NCBI RefSeq assembly: GCF_004342725.1
Contig: NZ_SMCP01000001.1
Coordinates: forward strand, 276,778 to 340,777
Length of the DNA: 64,000 nt
Direction: 5' to 3'
Source: Testudinibacter aquarius
Lineage (GTDB): Bacteria; Pseudomonadota; Gammaproteobacteria; Enterobacterales; Pasteurellaceae
Below the pieces are notes generated by a model that did not search any database, had not been told where the DNA came from, and saw only the letters and a program-made list of their open reading frames with translations. Of the stretch, positions 8,732 through 19,400 are shown in pieces; the first letter of the stretch is position 1; the number at the start of each line of letters is the position of its first letter. The position numbers and the translations under genes were made by a program.

Positions 8732-9953
8732 TGCGTAGACTCTCCGCCGGTTGAATTTTTACAGCCCGAATACCGCCAATTCCCGCAACGATTGTTGCCA
8801 TGACGAGTGCCGTAGCAAAAGCTATACCAAGATGATTTAAGTGCAAATTACTGATAAAAATGTCGGCGGATAAATGGCTCCCCAACACCGAATTGAATGC
8901 GTGGCTACCCAAAAAGAATAAACAACAGGAAATAACAAATGCGGCTGAACTGAGCAATAACGCTTGAATAATCAAGTAAACCACCACTGAATAAGGTTTA
9001 AATCCAAGTAAACGCAACAAGGCGATTTCCTTACGTTTACGATCAATATTCGCCAAAAATGCGCCGATTAGCGATAAAATACAGCCTAAACCCGAGGTAA
9101 AAGCAATCACGCCGAAAATCACATTCAGCACCCAATCGATGGCTTTGACATTTTCAATCGCATTGGCTTCGGTACGGGTTTCAATATTATTTTCACGCAA
9201 TTTTTGTGCCAACGGGGCAACATCATCCAAACTTTTAGCATAGATTCTTGCTCTGGCAAACGATTCTCTAGCTTGAGTGCGAACCAATTCTCCTTGAACA
9301 TTGGCGTCTTGGAAAAGTGCGGTTTGGTAACCGTCACGATAGTCTTCCATGGCAAGCAAAACAGGAAGTTGTACAAAAGCGGCGGCGCGTGCAAATCGAC
9401 TTTCGGGTAAAATACCTTCGACACTTAATTCTACAATGCCGTTTTCATCAATATTATTCCGTTTTCGACTGACGACCAACCGCACTTTATCACCTGTTTT
9501 CGCTTGCAATTTTTCAGCAGAAAGTGCCGACAGAATCACGCCGTTTTCCTGTTTCAACTCCATTTGCTCTAACAACGTATCACCTTTGGCTGTTGGTAAA
9601 ATCTCTACATTTTTTATAAAACGATTGGAACTGATATTGATATCGGCAGACGTGTTTAGTGAGCGGGTCAACGGAATCACAAATGCCGTCTCGGGCTGTG
9701 CTTTCAACCAATCAAACCAGGCCTGTTTCAAATTTAAATTACCGACAATTTTCACTTCCAAATTCTGTGGGTTATTGGTCAGTTGTTGCTGCAATTGTGA
9801 AACAACGCCGTATTTTAAACTGAACAATAATAATAACGGCGCAATAACCGCAACCAAAGAAGCGACGATACAAAACGAAACATTTCGGTCATAAAGCAAA
9901 TCCAACCATGCCAGTTTAGCCAGCAATCGATTGGACACTTTCAAATTATTCAT
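8724..9953 (-). CDS. FtsX/MacB-type ABC permease (TagS-like)
   Basis: 409 residues from ATG 9953, chosen because it overlaps the stop of the ATPase gene (ATGA) and is preceded by AGGCGG. Topology is the FtsX/LolCE pattern: one N-terminal helix (about 24-47), a large periplasmic domain (~50-265) and three C-terminal helices, ending IRAVKIQPAESLRNV. The motif RKRKEIALLRLLGF in the cytoplasmic loop is characteristic of the family. With the adjacent LolD-like ATPase it would form a type VII ABC system, a mechanotransmitter rather than a classical importer or exporter. TagS in TagQRST has the same architecture. An uptake sequence occurs near 9316. Confidence 0.88.
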   Translation of the reverse strand: MNNLKVSNRLLAKLAWLDLLYDRNVSFCIVASLVAVIAPLLLLFSLKYGVVSQLQQQLTNNPQNLEVKIVGNLNLKQAWFDWLKAQPETAFVIPLTRSLNTSADINISSNRFIKNVEILPTAKGDTLLEQMELKQENGVILSALSAEKLQAKTGDKVRLVVSRKRNNIDENGIVELSVEGILPESRFARAAAFVQLPVLLAMEDYRDGYQTALFQDANVQGELVRTQARESFARARIYAKSLDDVAPLAQKLRENNIETRTEANAIENVKAIDWVLNVIFGVIAFTSGLGCILSLIGAFLANIDRKRKEIALLRLLGFKPYSVVVYLIIQALLLSSAAFVISCCLFFLGSHAFNSVLGSHLSADIFISNLHLNHLGIAFATALVMATIVAGIGGIRAVKIQPAESLRNV

Positions 9954-10675
9954 GCCGCACCGCCTGATTGCTTGCCAAACACCGCACAACCGGCTGAGGT
10001 TAAATCAGCTTGCAAATAAGGCAATTTTCGGGCGTTAATCAACGCCCGATCATGTGTGACCACCAACGCAGCAATATTCTGTTCTTGTACTAAATTCAAC
10101 ATCAGATCAAATAAAATGTTTGCATGCTCGGGATCTAATGCCGAGGTTGGCTCGTCTGCCAATAATAATTTGGGTTTATGCGCTACCGCCCGAATGAAGG
10201 CAACCCTTTGTCGTTCGCCGATAGAAAGACGATTGGGATAAGATTCCAATAAATGGCCAAGATTCAGTTGCTGGACCAGATGTGAAATCCAATCACTATC
10301 GACCTTCTCATTAACAGCATTGTTATTGAGAATATCGTTCGGCAACCCAATATTCTGTTTAACCGTTAAGAATGGTAATAGCCCTCCGGTTTGGAGCATA
10401 AATCCCAGAGATGTTGCCCTTAGTGTCGCAAGTGCGGTTTGATTTTGTTGTAAAATAAGCGGGCTGATATCCTGCTCTGCGGCTAATTGGTAACGTGTTA
10501 GTCGAGTCGGTTTCAGAATCAAACCGATCATTTCAAGCAGCGTGCTCTTACCACAGCCGCTTGTGCCGCAAATAGCGACAACTTCGCCGCTATTTAACGA
10601 TAAATGTGGTAAGGAAACCGTAAAAGCATTATTGCCTACACCACGACAAACCGACATGTTCTCAATATGCAGCAT
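9950..10675 (-). CDS. LolD/MacB-type ABC ATPase (TagT-like)
   Basis: 241 residues with a complete nucleotide-binding domain: Walker A GTSGCGKS (37-44), signature LSIGE (150-154; LSGGE in most relatives), Walker B LLLADEP (170-176) and the switch His in VTHD. It drives the FtsX-like permease encoded next, with which it overlaps by 4 bp. Position 9 bp downstream of the PpkA-like vWA gene and upstream of the FGE-fold gene parallels the tagT-tagS-tagR set. Substrate, if any, is unknown; type VII partners usually convert ATP hydrolysis into periplasmic movement. Confidence 0.88.
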   Translation of the reverse strand: MLHIENMSVCRGVGNNAFTVSLPHLSLNSGEVVAICGTSGCGKSTLLEMIGLILKPTRLTRYQLAAEQDISPLILQQNQTALATLRATSLGFMLQTGGLLPFLTVKQNIGLPNDILNNNAVNEKVDSDWISHLVQQLNLGHLLESYPNRLSIGERQRVAFIRAVAHKPKLLLADEPTSALDPEHANILFDLMLNLVQEQNIAALVVTHDRALINARKLPYLQADLTSAGCAVFGKQSGGAA

Positions 10676-10684
10676 AATACGCTC

Positions 10685-12718
10685 TTATGGTAACGCTTCC
10701 AAAGGAACCGGATAAACAAAATCACGACTGTCGCTCTCTTCGGACAAGGAAATCCAACGGGCGCTATCTTCGTTCATAATTTGATAATGGCGTAATTTTT
10801 GATGTAAGCCACGCAAAAACCGCTCTTGCTCTTGAGCGCTCATGCCTTTCCAAGTCTCTTCATCTATTGAGGCAATTTGGCTTTTATAGGGAATGTCGTC
10901 CAGATATTCCCCCATCAGACCTAGATCAGCAATTTTTACCGAGGCGTTCTCTTTCAGTTTATTGGGATCCTGTCCCATTGCTGCGGCAACAGAACGTAAT
11001 TGAGTAAACATATCACTCGGTGAAATCAATCCGCTGTTGGCAGCTTCTGCAATTTTTTTCACGACATCGCTTAAATCGCTCAGCTGAGATTTGGTCAATA
11101 ATACCCTTGCTTCTGCAGTCGGGCTGTTTTTGACAAAATCTTTATCGCTAATCCATGCTTTGAAAACCGGCGGAGCCGTTGTTCCTTTCACATCGCCCAA
11201 GTATGCCAACTGCATCGCTTTACCCAATAAAGCGGCATCTTTTGCAATTTCGCTGTCGTCTTTTTCTTCCGCCTTTTTCGCTTCTTTGTTCTCTTCCACG
11301 GTTAATGCGCTGCCGGCAGCCAATTCACCACGGTAGGCGAGTTGTACTTGCGAAGTGATCGCTTTTGCCAGCGAGCTGACTTTATCACCGAATTCATTCA
11401 CATCTCCGGCATTCACCGGATAATACAGCGGCTTATTCAAATAATTGTTAAAGGCCAAATCAACATACTGCTTTTGTGCCTCATCATGATTTTTCTTACC
11501 CGCTGCCGTTTTTAAATGCAATGTATAAATAGCGACACCTCGATGTTGGGCTTCCAAGCGCAGCTGTTTGGCATCTAATCCGGTGCTGGATAACGGATTA
11601 TTCCCGTCTAATGCGCCGGCATCGGAGATCAAAACAATGTAACGCCCGCCAAAGTTGTCCCAAGCGATATCATTTAGTGCTGTAGCAATACCGGCATAAG
11701 CATCTTCATTAAACTCCTTACTGGACACTTTGGCCTGTTTCAAATCGGCTACTTTATTCATGAAATCTTTGCCGTCTTTGACCGTGCTGGGATCAACAAA
11801 CATTTTTGCGGTATATTCCAGCCCCGGTGTCGCCGCTGTATTAGAGCGAAACGAGACCAAACCAAATTTTACTTGTTCACTTAAATTTTCTTTTTCGATT
11901 TGCGCATAGATTTGCTTCATTGCTTCACGCGTGCGGTTGATATAGGGATCCATGGAAATAGAAGAATCAATGACAAACACAATCGCTGCGCTGAAACCCG
12001 TAATTTTTTGCGCATTCGTCACCGCACCGGCTGTTGATGGGTTTGTCGCTGCACCAGCTGTTGAGGTATTTGCTCCTTGGGTAGGATGTTGGGTATTGCT
12101 TAAGACTTTATCGTCCTTGCTGACGGAAGCGACTTCTAAAATACGCTCATAAAAGCCTTTACTGTTCATCACCTCTTCGCCTTGCAAAATAGGTAATAAG
12201 TAGAAATTCTTTTGGAAATCAATGTACTCTGCCGGCTCTTGCGCCAACACTTGCGGGGTATGTTTCCCGCTGTTTAAATCGGCGCGAATAGGTTCAAGCA
12301 GTGCCGCCGGATTATCCGCCTCAATCAAACTTTCCAGCGTCGCTTTGTCTTTAAAAAACAACAGGGGATCACGTCCTGCCGGATTGGTAAATGCCAATGT
12401 CATTTGCATATTCCACGGCACGGCACATTCGCTTGCCAACCAGCCGACGGTTTTTCCGAACGTATCCGGCCCAACTTGTAGCCACTCTTTGCCATTCACA
12501 CTCTCTCGTTGATAGACATAATAACGAGAAAACACAACGGCTTTTTTACCGCCGCTCTGCCCGGCACTCTCAACCAATTCACAAGTCGGTGTGCTCAGCA
12601 CACGCTGAAATAACGTTTTTTTCCCTTGTTGCAATAACGGTTGTGCCGCCACCGCACTTTGGGTCAACAATGAGCCTAGCAATAATGCCGAAGAGAGTAA
12701 TTTAAGATATCCGATCAT
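10685..12718 (-). CDS. Secreted vWA protein resembling the periplasmic half of PpkA
   Basis: 677 residues with an N-terminal signal peptide (ends SAVAA, residue 25). Residues ~30-100 look like an SH3-type module (QRVLSTPTCELVE, GKEWLQVGPDTFGKTVGWL), followed by LAFTNPAGRDPLLFF. A vWA domain spans ~243-450 with MIDAS DSSIS at 251-255 and YIVLISDAGALDG. The C-terminal ~180 residues are helical. This SH3-vWA layout matches my recollection of the region after the membrane helix in the T6SS kinase PpkA, but no kinase domain is present. The start overlaps the TPR gene stop (ATGA). The likely role is a periplasmic signal receiver; this is inferred. Confidence 0.82.
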   Translation of the reverse strand: MIGYLKLLSSALLLGSLLTQSAVAAQPLLQQGKKTLFQRVLSTPTCELVESAGQSGGKKAVVFSRYYVYQRESVNGKEWLQVGPDTFGKTVGWLASECAVPWNMQMTLAFTNPAGRDPLLFFKDKATLESLIEADNPAALLEPIRADLNSGKHTPQVLAQEPAEYIDFQKNFYLLPILQGEEVMNSKGFYERILEVASVSKDDKVLSNTQHPTQGANTSTAGAATNPSTAGAVTNAQKITGFSAAIVFVIDSSISMDPYINRTREAMKQIYAQIEKENLSEQVKFGLVSFRSNTAATPGLEYTAKMFVDPSTVKDGKDFMNKVADLKQAKVSSKEFNEDAYAGIATALNDIAWDNFGGRYIVLISDAGALDGNNPLSSTGLDAKQLRLEAQHRGVAIYTLHLKTAAGKKNHDEAQKQYVDLAFNNYLNKPLYYPVNAGDVNEFGDKVSSLAKAITSQVQLAYRGELAAGSALTVEENKEAKKAEEKDDSEIAKDAALLGKAMQLAYLGDVKGTTAPPVFKAWISDKDFVKNSPTAEARVLLTKSQLSDLSDVVKKIAEAANSGLISPSDMFTQLRSVAAAMGQDPNKLKENASVKIADLGLMGEYLDDIPYKSQIASIDEETWKGMSAQEQERFLRGLHQKLRHYQIMNEDSARWISLSEESDSRDFVYPVPLEALP

Positions 12719-13707
12719 TTTTTCAACTCCTGTAAACGTGCTTTTGCCTCCGCATTATTCGGATCAGCCTCTAACGCCGTTTCATACCAATAAATGGCCG
12801 TTTCTTTATCTGCACTGAAACAGCCGTTTGTCGTTGCCGTTTCATATTCTTTAGCATACGCCACCGCAATCGCAGCATTACCGCCCTGTGCTTTATTCGC
12901 ATATAACCGTTGGGCAATACCGCACTTATTCGCTTTTTTCGCCTCGGCAATCAGCACTAAAATTTGGCTATCGTCCGGATTACTGTTCAAACAACGCTGA
13001 AGAAATGCGATCTCATCATCACTACCCGCTTGTATCGAACAAGCGCTAAGTTCAGACGGTTTAACCTCGGTCGCTTCAGCCGATTTATCCGACAACAGAA
13101 AGAACCATGCCGCCGCTGCAGCCAAAATGAGTAACAATAACCCGCCTATTATCAAACCGAGCTTGCTTTTCGGTTTTTCCGTTTCGGTTACCGGTATAGC
13201 CACCGCCTCAGTCTCTAACGGTGGTTCTGTCATGACTTCCGGCTCCACAACTATGGATTCAGGTTCCTCTATTATCGGCATTGTCTGCACAACGGCTGTC
13301 GGCGCAACGGTTGTCGGTTCATGGCGAATATCACTAACACGGCTCGTATCGCCGCTGGCAGAAGAAGCTAAAATATTACCCACCATTTTCAATACGCCAC
13401 GATCAGTCACCACATTGTCTACCGCATGGGTATCGCGCACCATCATTTGATATTGCACATTGGCATTTTGTTGTACCAAGGCATCCACTAACCAAGGGCC
13501 AAGTTCCCCTTGTAAAATCCCGTCAACCACACTCAGCTGCGTTACTCTATGCCAAACCGGTTCCGTGTTCCATTGGTTATCTTGTGCGAAATAGTAATGG
13601 TCCTGACTACGCTGGATGCTAACTTCAACCTCTGAACCGCCCTTCCAGTTTGCCGCAGAAAATTGGGCATATCCCGGTCTGCTCTCTTTTAATTCGATTC
13701 TTAACAT
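12715..13707 (-). CDS. Membrane-anchored TPR/Sel1-like protein
   Basis: 330 residues from ATG 13707, supported by GGAG nine bases upstream; an in-frame TTG at 13722 lacks a site. Residues 1-110 form a beta-rich domain of unknown family. A Pro/Glu/Val-rich linker (~125-180) precedes one transmembrane helix (about 183-205, LGLIIGGLLLLILAAAAAWFF). The C-terminal ~110 residues contain tetratricopeptide-like repeats ending IYWYETALEADPNNAEAKARL. It sits between srfC (20 bp gap) and the vWA gene (4-bp overlap), so it may link cytoplasmic SrfC with the periplasmic vWA protein. Function not known. Confidence 0.8.
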   Translation of the reverse strand: MLRIELKESRPGYAQFSAANWKGGSEVEVSIQRSQDHYYFAQDNQWNTEPVWHRVTQLSVVDGILQGELGPWLVDALVQQNANVQYQMMVRDTHAVDNVVTDRGVLKMVGNILASSASGDTSRVSDIRHEPTTVAPTAVVQTMPIIEEPESIVVEPEVMTEPPLETEAVAIPVTETEKPKSKLGLIIGGLLLLILAAAAAWFFLLSDKSAEATEVKPSELSACSIQAGSDDEIAFLQRCLNSNPDDSQILVLIAEAKKANKCGIAQRLYANKAQGGNAAIAVAYAKEYETATTNGCFSADKETAIYWYETALEADPNNAEAKARLQELKK

Positions 13708-13727
13708 GACGCTGTACTCCAATTTCT

Positions 13728-16403
13728 CTAGTTGATTGCCGAAGCGCTAAAAATCGTCAATACATCGCCCAATTTGGCATTTTGTGACGCATCGATTTCA
13801 CGCCCCGCACTGTGTCCCGCATTACTCTCGGCAAACTGCCCGAAAGCCACGAACCAATCAAATAAATAGTTCTTCATAAAATTATTGGTGCTTTCATTCA
13901 GTTTCGGCAAATTATTGATTTTTTCGACTTCTTTAAATTCGAACACAGCAGCACCCGCTACCGCCCGACTTGCGGGGCGCTGATTTAACGGTTGATGGAT
14001 AAAATCAAGCCATGCAATGAAATCAGCAATCAACATATTCATTGAAAAAACCTGCCGTTCGACCAACTGATCGCGTTTGCTACCGGTATTTTCATTTTTA
14101 AATACGACTTTTGACAATTTCTCTTGCAGTTTCAATCGATTCGCTCCGGTCACTAATTCGCCCACTAACGCTTCGATATTTTGCTTGCTAAAACCGAAAA
14201 AATTCATCAGATGGTCATTATTGGAAATGCCACGCAAATGTTCAATCCAGGCTTTAAACACCGCTTGAGCAAAACGTGATTCGGCAATCGGCTCAATAAT
14301 CGTTTTTTCCGGACTCGTCGGCATCTCTTGCGGCTCAGCAAAAAGATCAAAGCCATCGTCAAAACCGAAGCCACCGCCAAAATCATTGCTCAGCTCCTGC
14401 TCTTGATCTTTTTCGTCATCAAGTGCGGTTTCGTCCATATCACTAAAATATAACGAACGGATGGTATCTTCGGGTAATTGCAAACAGCGCAAGAACTCAC
14501 CCACCAACATAGCCTTTTTTCCCAGTTCATTGGCAACCGCATTTGCCAGCTGCCGTTTTTTACTGACTTCTTCCGCACCGTCACGTTGATACCAACTGGA
14601 AAAACGATTTTCGACAATATGATTGATCGCTTCATTCAGTTGTTCTTTAATCCGCTGTTGTTTCACTTCAGGCAAGGCGATGGCTTGCAAATAGTCGCTA
14701 ATTCGCTTCATACCACCGTCATTCAACAACATCATCGCATCCCATTTTTGCTCGGGATCAGCGACATAGGTGCGCACATCCGGATCTGCCGCAAAAGTAC
14801 GCCGCATCAAGGCAAGTTGTCCTTGTTCACGTTCGGCGATCTCTTTTTCGTTTTCAAGCTCTAAAAACGGCACCGGAAAGCCCGGTTTCCGAACCAAAAA
14901 CAAGTTGTTGAACGGTTTACCGTTTGACCAATCGTTGATCCAATCATAGTTGCCGAAACGTTCTAAAATGGTTTGTTGCAATAATCCGCCCACTCCCCAG
15001 CTCTGTTTCAACATGCCTTCTGCTTTGGCAAGATCAGATTGAATACGGATATCAAATTTAGTAATTGCCCACAATAATCCCGGTTTGCGAGCGCTACGTT
15101 GTTCAGCCGTATCACCTTGTGTTTTTTTGATCCAACGCTCCAAGACCGGCCCGACTTCATTCACTTCCGATTGCGCATTCGACGGAGTACACATAATCAA
15201 AATATTCATCTCTTGACTGTCGGTGTAACGTTCAAACAGGTACGCCACTTTCCCCCGCAAAATAATTTGCGGAATCAGTTCTTTTTCACTCACCTCTGGC
15301 AGCGATTTAATCGATAACCGCCCTCGATAACCGGGAAAATCAAGTAAATCCACATTTTCAAACGTTGGAGAGCATGTTTTGTTGATTAACGGGAATACCA
15401 ATTCGGCGGTAAGTGCGGTCAATTGAGCCAAGGAAATGTCAACAGCATCACTTAATGTCCCGTCATTCAAACTCGGACGAACTTGAATATTCTCATCTTT
15501 TGCTGAACCCAACCGATCCAGCATATCAACATTCATAATACTGTCGGCTTGTGATAATGCGCCATCAACCTCTTTAACAACCGCACTTAGCGGCGCATAT
15601 ACCTTCTCCGGATGCCCTAATTTGGCCAACGCATGGGCAAATTGAATATAGATCGAGGTTAATTCAGCCACTTCTCCCCACAAAATAGAAAACAGCGCTG
15701 CACGATCTTGAATCTCAAGCCTTGGCGCAAGTGCGGTCGCTTTTGCCCAATAGCTGCCTTGCAGGGCGGCAAGGGATTTGCCGAAACTATCGGTCGCATA
15801 ATCCTGTAAATCGACTACATCGTCTGCCGTCACGCCGTTAACCGGTGCTGCTTTTGTCTGTTGTGTCGCCCTTTTGATCAGTTCATTGATTTGCTGCGGC
15901 TCACATTGATAATCTATTTTCTCTTTATCAAAATCATTAAAATAAGAATTCAATAAAATCTTGGCAATTTCAATTTCGCTGAACAGACGCAACTCCAGCG
16001 GAAAACCATCAATCCCGCCTTTTTCCGTTCGACTGAAACGTGTAACCAGCCCTGTGGCCTCTTTGCCTCCGCCAGGCGGATTAATATGTTCGATAAAATC
16101 CAATTGCCTGCCGTCGAATGTGGTTTCCAATTTACCGTTTTCGCCTGCCGCCAAAGCAGAAACCAGATAGGATTTTCCGGCTTGGGACAATCCGAAAAAA
16201 CCGACGGTCATCGGGCGCGAAGAGACTGCTCCCAGACGCTTTGCCGTATTGCGTAACCGCCGCAATTCTAAAATCAAGCTATCGGCTTCACTATTCAAGC
16301 GAGCAACATTCGGACGAACATCACTGACCCAATCAATTGCTTTTTGTGAGCCGTTAAAAATATTTTGCCAAGATTCGGTTAATTTCGCTGCTATTTCGCT
16401 CAT
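13728..16403 (-). CDS. srfC: SrfC-family putative virulence factor, GTPase-like P-loop protein
   Basis: 891 residues, matching the SrfC family (large proteins found with SrfA and SrfB). The N-terminus carries P-loop motifs of a dynamin-like or septin-like GTPase: G1 GLSQAGKS (71-78), G3 DFPG (355-358) and G4 TKFD (448-451). The long insert between G1 and G3 and the helical C-terminal half fit a large GTPase. No signal peptide or membrane helix is seen, so it is cytoplasmic. Its ATG overlaps the srfB stop by 4 bp, suggesting fixed stoichiometry with SrfB. Several uptake sequences lie within it (near 14422, 15411, 15730). Reports link Srf proteins to virulence or toxicity; the biochemical role is not established. 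Confidence 0.88.
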   Translation of the reverse strand: MSEIAAKLTESWQNIFNGSQKAIDWVSDVRPNVARLNSEADSLILELRRLRNTAKRLGAVSSRPMTVGFFGLSQAGKSYLVSALAAGENGKLETTFDGRQLDFIEHINPPGGGKEATGLVTRFSRTEKGGIDGFPLELRLFSEIEIAKILLNSYFNDFDKEKIDYQCEPQQINELIKRATQQTKAAPVNGVTADDVVDLQDYATDSFGKSLAALQGSYWAKATALAPRLEIQDRAALFSILWGEVAELTSIYIQFAHALAKLGHPEKVYAPLSAVVKEVDGALSQADSIMNVDMLDRLGSAKDENIQVRPSLNDGTLSDAVDISLAQLTALTAELVFPLINKTCSPTFENVDLLDFPGYRGRLSIKSLPEVSEKELIPQIILRGKVAYLFERYTDSQEMNILIMCTPSNAQSEVNEVGPVLERWIKKTQGDTAEQRSARKPGLLWAITKFDIRIQSDLAKAEGMLKQSWGVGGLLQQTILERFGNYDWINDWSNGKPFNNLFLVRKPGFPVPFLELENEKEIAEREQGQLALMRRTFAADPDVRTYVADPEQKWDAMMLLNDGGMKRISDYLQAIALPEVKQQRIKEQLNEAINHIVENRFSSWYQRDGAEEVSKKRQLANAVANELGKKAMLVGEFLRCLQLPEDTIRSLYFSDMDETALDDEKDQEQELSNDFGGGFGFDDGFDLFAEPQEMPTSPEKTIIEPIAESRFAQAVFKAWIEHLRGISNNDHLMNFFGFSKQNIEALVGELVTGANRLKLQEKLSKVVFKNENTGSKRDQLVERQVFSMNMLIADFIAWLDFIHQPLNQRPASRAVAGAAVFEFKEVEKINNLPKLNESTNNFMKNYLFDWFVAFGQFAESNAGHSAGREIDASQNAKLGDVLTIFSASAIN

Positions 16404-19400
16404 CTTTTCACGCTTCCACTATCCAACCAGTAATCCGTATCACTCAACCCAACATCCGTCATGGTATTGAGTGCCAACTTAATATCCTCATTACGGCGAC
16501 AACTTGCGCCATCGCTTGCCGAAACGGCTTTCACATAGAAGTTTTCCGCTTTCTCTTTATTGCTGAAACGGCCACTTTTCGTTTTGACCCCCAGTGTTAC
16601 CGTCAAAGAAACCCCATTGGCGACACGCTGTTTTACTGCTGGATTAATAATATCCAAAGTATAAAGCGGAGAAGCTGTCCAACGCTCTACATTCAACTGA
16701 CGGAAACCTAAACGGGTGAATCCACGCACTTCAAACGAGGTGTCAGGGAAATCATAATCCTCATTATCCAGATCAATTTCTTTATAATAAACATTGCTGT
16801 CCTTGATCACATTGTTATTATCCAGCAATCCGATATATTTCACGGTTGAATAGGAATGCATCGAGGCAGAACGGAAATTAAAATTCGGCAAGCGCAAATG
16901 TTGGCTTAAAAAGCACAGCATCGCCCCCACCGCCGCCGTTGTTTTCGGATCTTCTATCCGTCCTTGTTTATTGAACGGGTACCAGCCTCCGGTGCGATAA
17001 TGGTGCAACGGTAAAATTCTGCCCACAGGAAGCGGCACTCTGGATTTGAAGAAAGACTGAATTCCCGGTAAACGCGACGGACGGCCGGTCAGCAGTAGAA
17101 CATCGCACTGGTAACTGTTAATAACCTCACAAAGTGCGGTAAATGTTTTACAGATATCGTAATAATCGCCTTTGATGAAACGCTGATGAATCAAGCGCAA
17201 ATCCACTTTAATCGGCAATTTCATAATATTGAAATCACTGTTTCTCAATAATCGGCGGATAGGCTCATTGATATAATTCAAAACACTCTCTGTCGGGTAT
17301 TCCGCCTCGGACAGTAAATCGGCAAATGTCACCCCGCTCAGCGTGTTCTCGAAGGAGAACGGATTGTATTGTTCGTATTCTTTTAAAATCCGTAAGCCAA
17401 TCGGACTAAACACCTGCAATGTCAGTTGCTGACGTAATAAAGCATTCTGGACTTTTAACGCCTGCTTACCGATCAATTCAGATAAAATAGGTTCCGGATC
17501 AACCAGTCCCAATACTTTTAGCCCATTGGTTAATGAGCTCAAAACCACATCACGCACAATATCCAACAGAATATCATCACCGGCAACTTTAAACCCATCG
17601 CGAAAACGTTGGGTCGGCACCAGAAACGCATTGCTTCCGCCGGAAAACTCGCTATTTTCCCCGTAATCCAAAGCGTAATCATTGATAACCAAATCCGTTG
17701 TGCCGCCACCGATATCGACCGAGGCAATCGTAATCCGCTCTTTTTGGGGTTTATCCGGACGAACCATTGCCGCAATAAACTCCTCCGGACGGCCGCCATA
17801 ATTATGTTGCGTTTCATTAAAGAAATAGACTATCTGACCGCAAGTTGCTTCATCCCACTGAATATAAACTTCAGGTAGAATCGGCCAATACTTATGCCGC
17901 GCTGCATCCGTAGTAAAATCCAAATCGTCATCAGATTTATCCCACCCCAAACTTTTCCATACCAAACCGATCGCTTGATACATACTGTTTTTGAAAATTT
18001 CACGTTCCGGTTTCGGCATTGCCGGCGGAATGGTTAAGATAATCGAACGTAAAAAACGAGGCGTGCGCGAATGTTCCAACTTGCCGCGCTGTGCCGGACT
18101 GTTAATTTGCATCAATGCCTGCATTAACACTTCCGACAACATAAACATCATTAACGAACTGCGGGAATATTTCGGTTGGAATACCGGCATTTTTCGCTCG
18201 AACTCTTCTTCGACATCATCCCGCAAACTATGCAAGGCTTCACCGAATTCATTAATCAATCCCGATAATGGTTCGGCAGTGGCATAAGGTTCATAATCGG
18301 TTTTGACATAAGAAGAATTGAAACGCCAGCCTTGTTCGTATTTTTCAATATCCCACAAATATCGCTTCGGACTGGATAAACCGGTCGAACCTTCGTTGCC
18401 TTCACGACGACTTGCCAAACGCGCCGCTTCCTTGCCGACACGGGCAATCGTTGCCCATTGAAACGCATCCCGTCGTCCGCTTTGCACTGAGAAATGATCT
18501 TTACCGAAGGAGGCTTGGGCGAACTCAATCCGACTTTCAAAAGGCTCATGGTAAACCTGTTCCGGACGATTTAAATCCCGTAGTTCCAACTCATAACGTT
18601 TTTTTAAGCCGTCTTTTTCTTGCTCGTGATCTTCGATCAAAATACCGCAGGTACGCGAATTTCCGACATCTAAAACCATATCAACAGGAATTGCCTTAAT
18701 AATATCATCCGTTTTATTCGAGACGACTTTAATTCTCGGCAAGGTCAACTCAGTGCCTAAAATTGCCAGAATATTGAGAAAATGTCCTTGGTAAACTTTA
18801 TGTTCGATTTCATACTGCAAATCTTCAGCATGAAGTTTTAACCGTGTCGGTTGAGGAGCCAATTCATTAAACAACTCCAACAGCCACTCATTAATCCATT
18901 TAAAATCTAAAAACCAAGACATGTGATCAGATTGATATGCCAGCCCAAATGCGACGCCGGAACGAATATCTTCGGCGGTCGGCGCCAAATATGCCGTATC
19001 TTGACTGTTTGGAAATACTTTAGTGTCAAACGCAAAGGTAATACGATGGGTATTGCCGTCTTGATCCGGTTCGGCAAGTTCGACAATCCGCACCCTGGCC
19101 CAGTTATAAGGCCCTTCGTCAAACCGATCCGGGGGAACGGTTCTTAAAACCGGAATCGGTAACCAAACTGCATCAAACAGTTTAAAAGATTGCTCTACAC
19201 TGATTTCCTGTTCAGGACGAACCAGCATTCCGGGACGGCTCGGATCATAAAAACCGTCACCGTTTTTGTCTTCGAGCAAACGGCGTAACGGCCCGTTTAC
19301 CGCAGACGAGACAAAATTTCCCGTTGCTTTTTCCCGCCATAATTTATCTTTCCAATTTATATTCAGTGCAAAATCAATAAACTGAATTCCGCTGTTCATG

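Noticed and set aside
13708..13722. TTG start for the TPR protein, and similar upstream alternative starts for the glycine-zipper lipoprotein (7126), the permease (9989), rbfA (34343) and raiA (59603)
   Set aside because: Downstream ATGs have clear ribosome sites or ATGA overlaps, and give family-typical N-termini.
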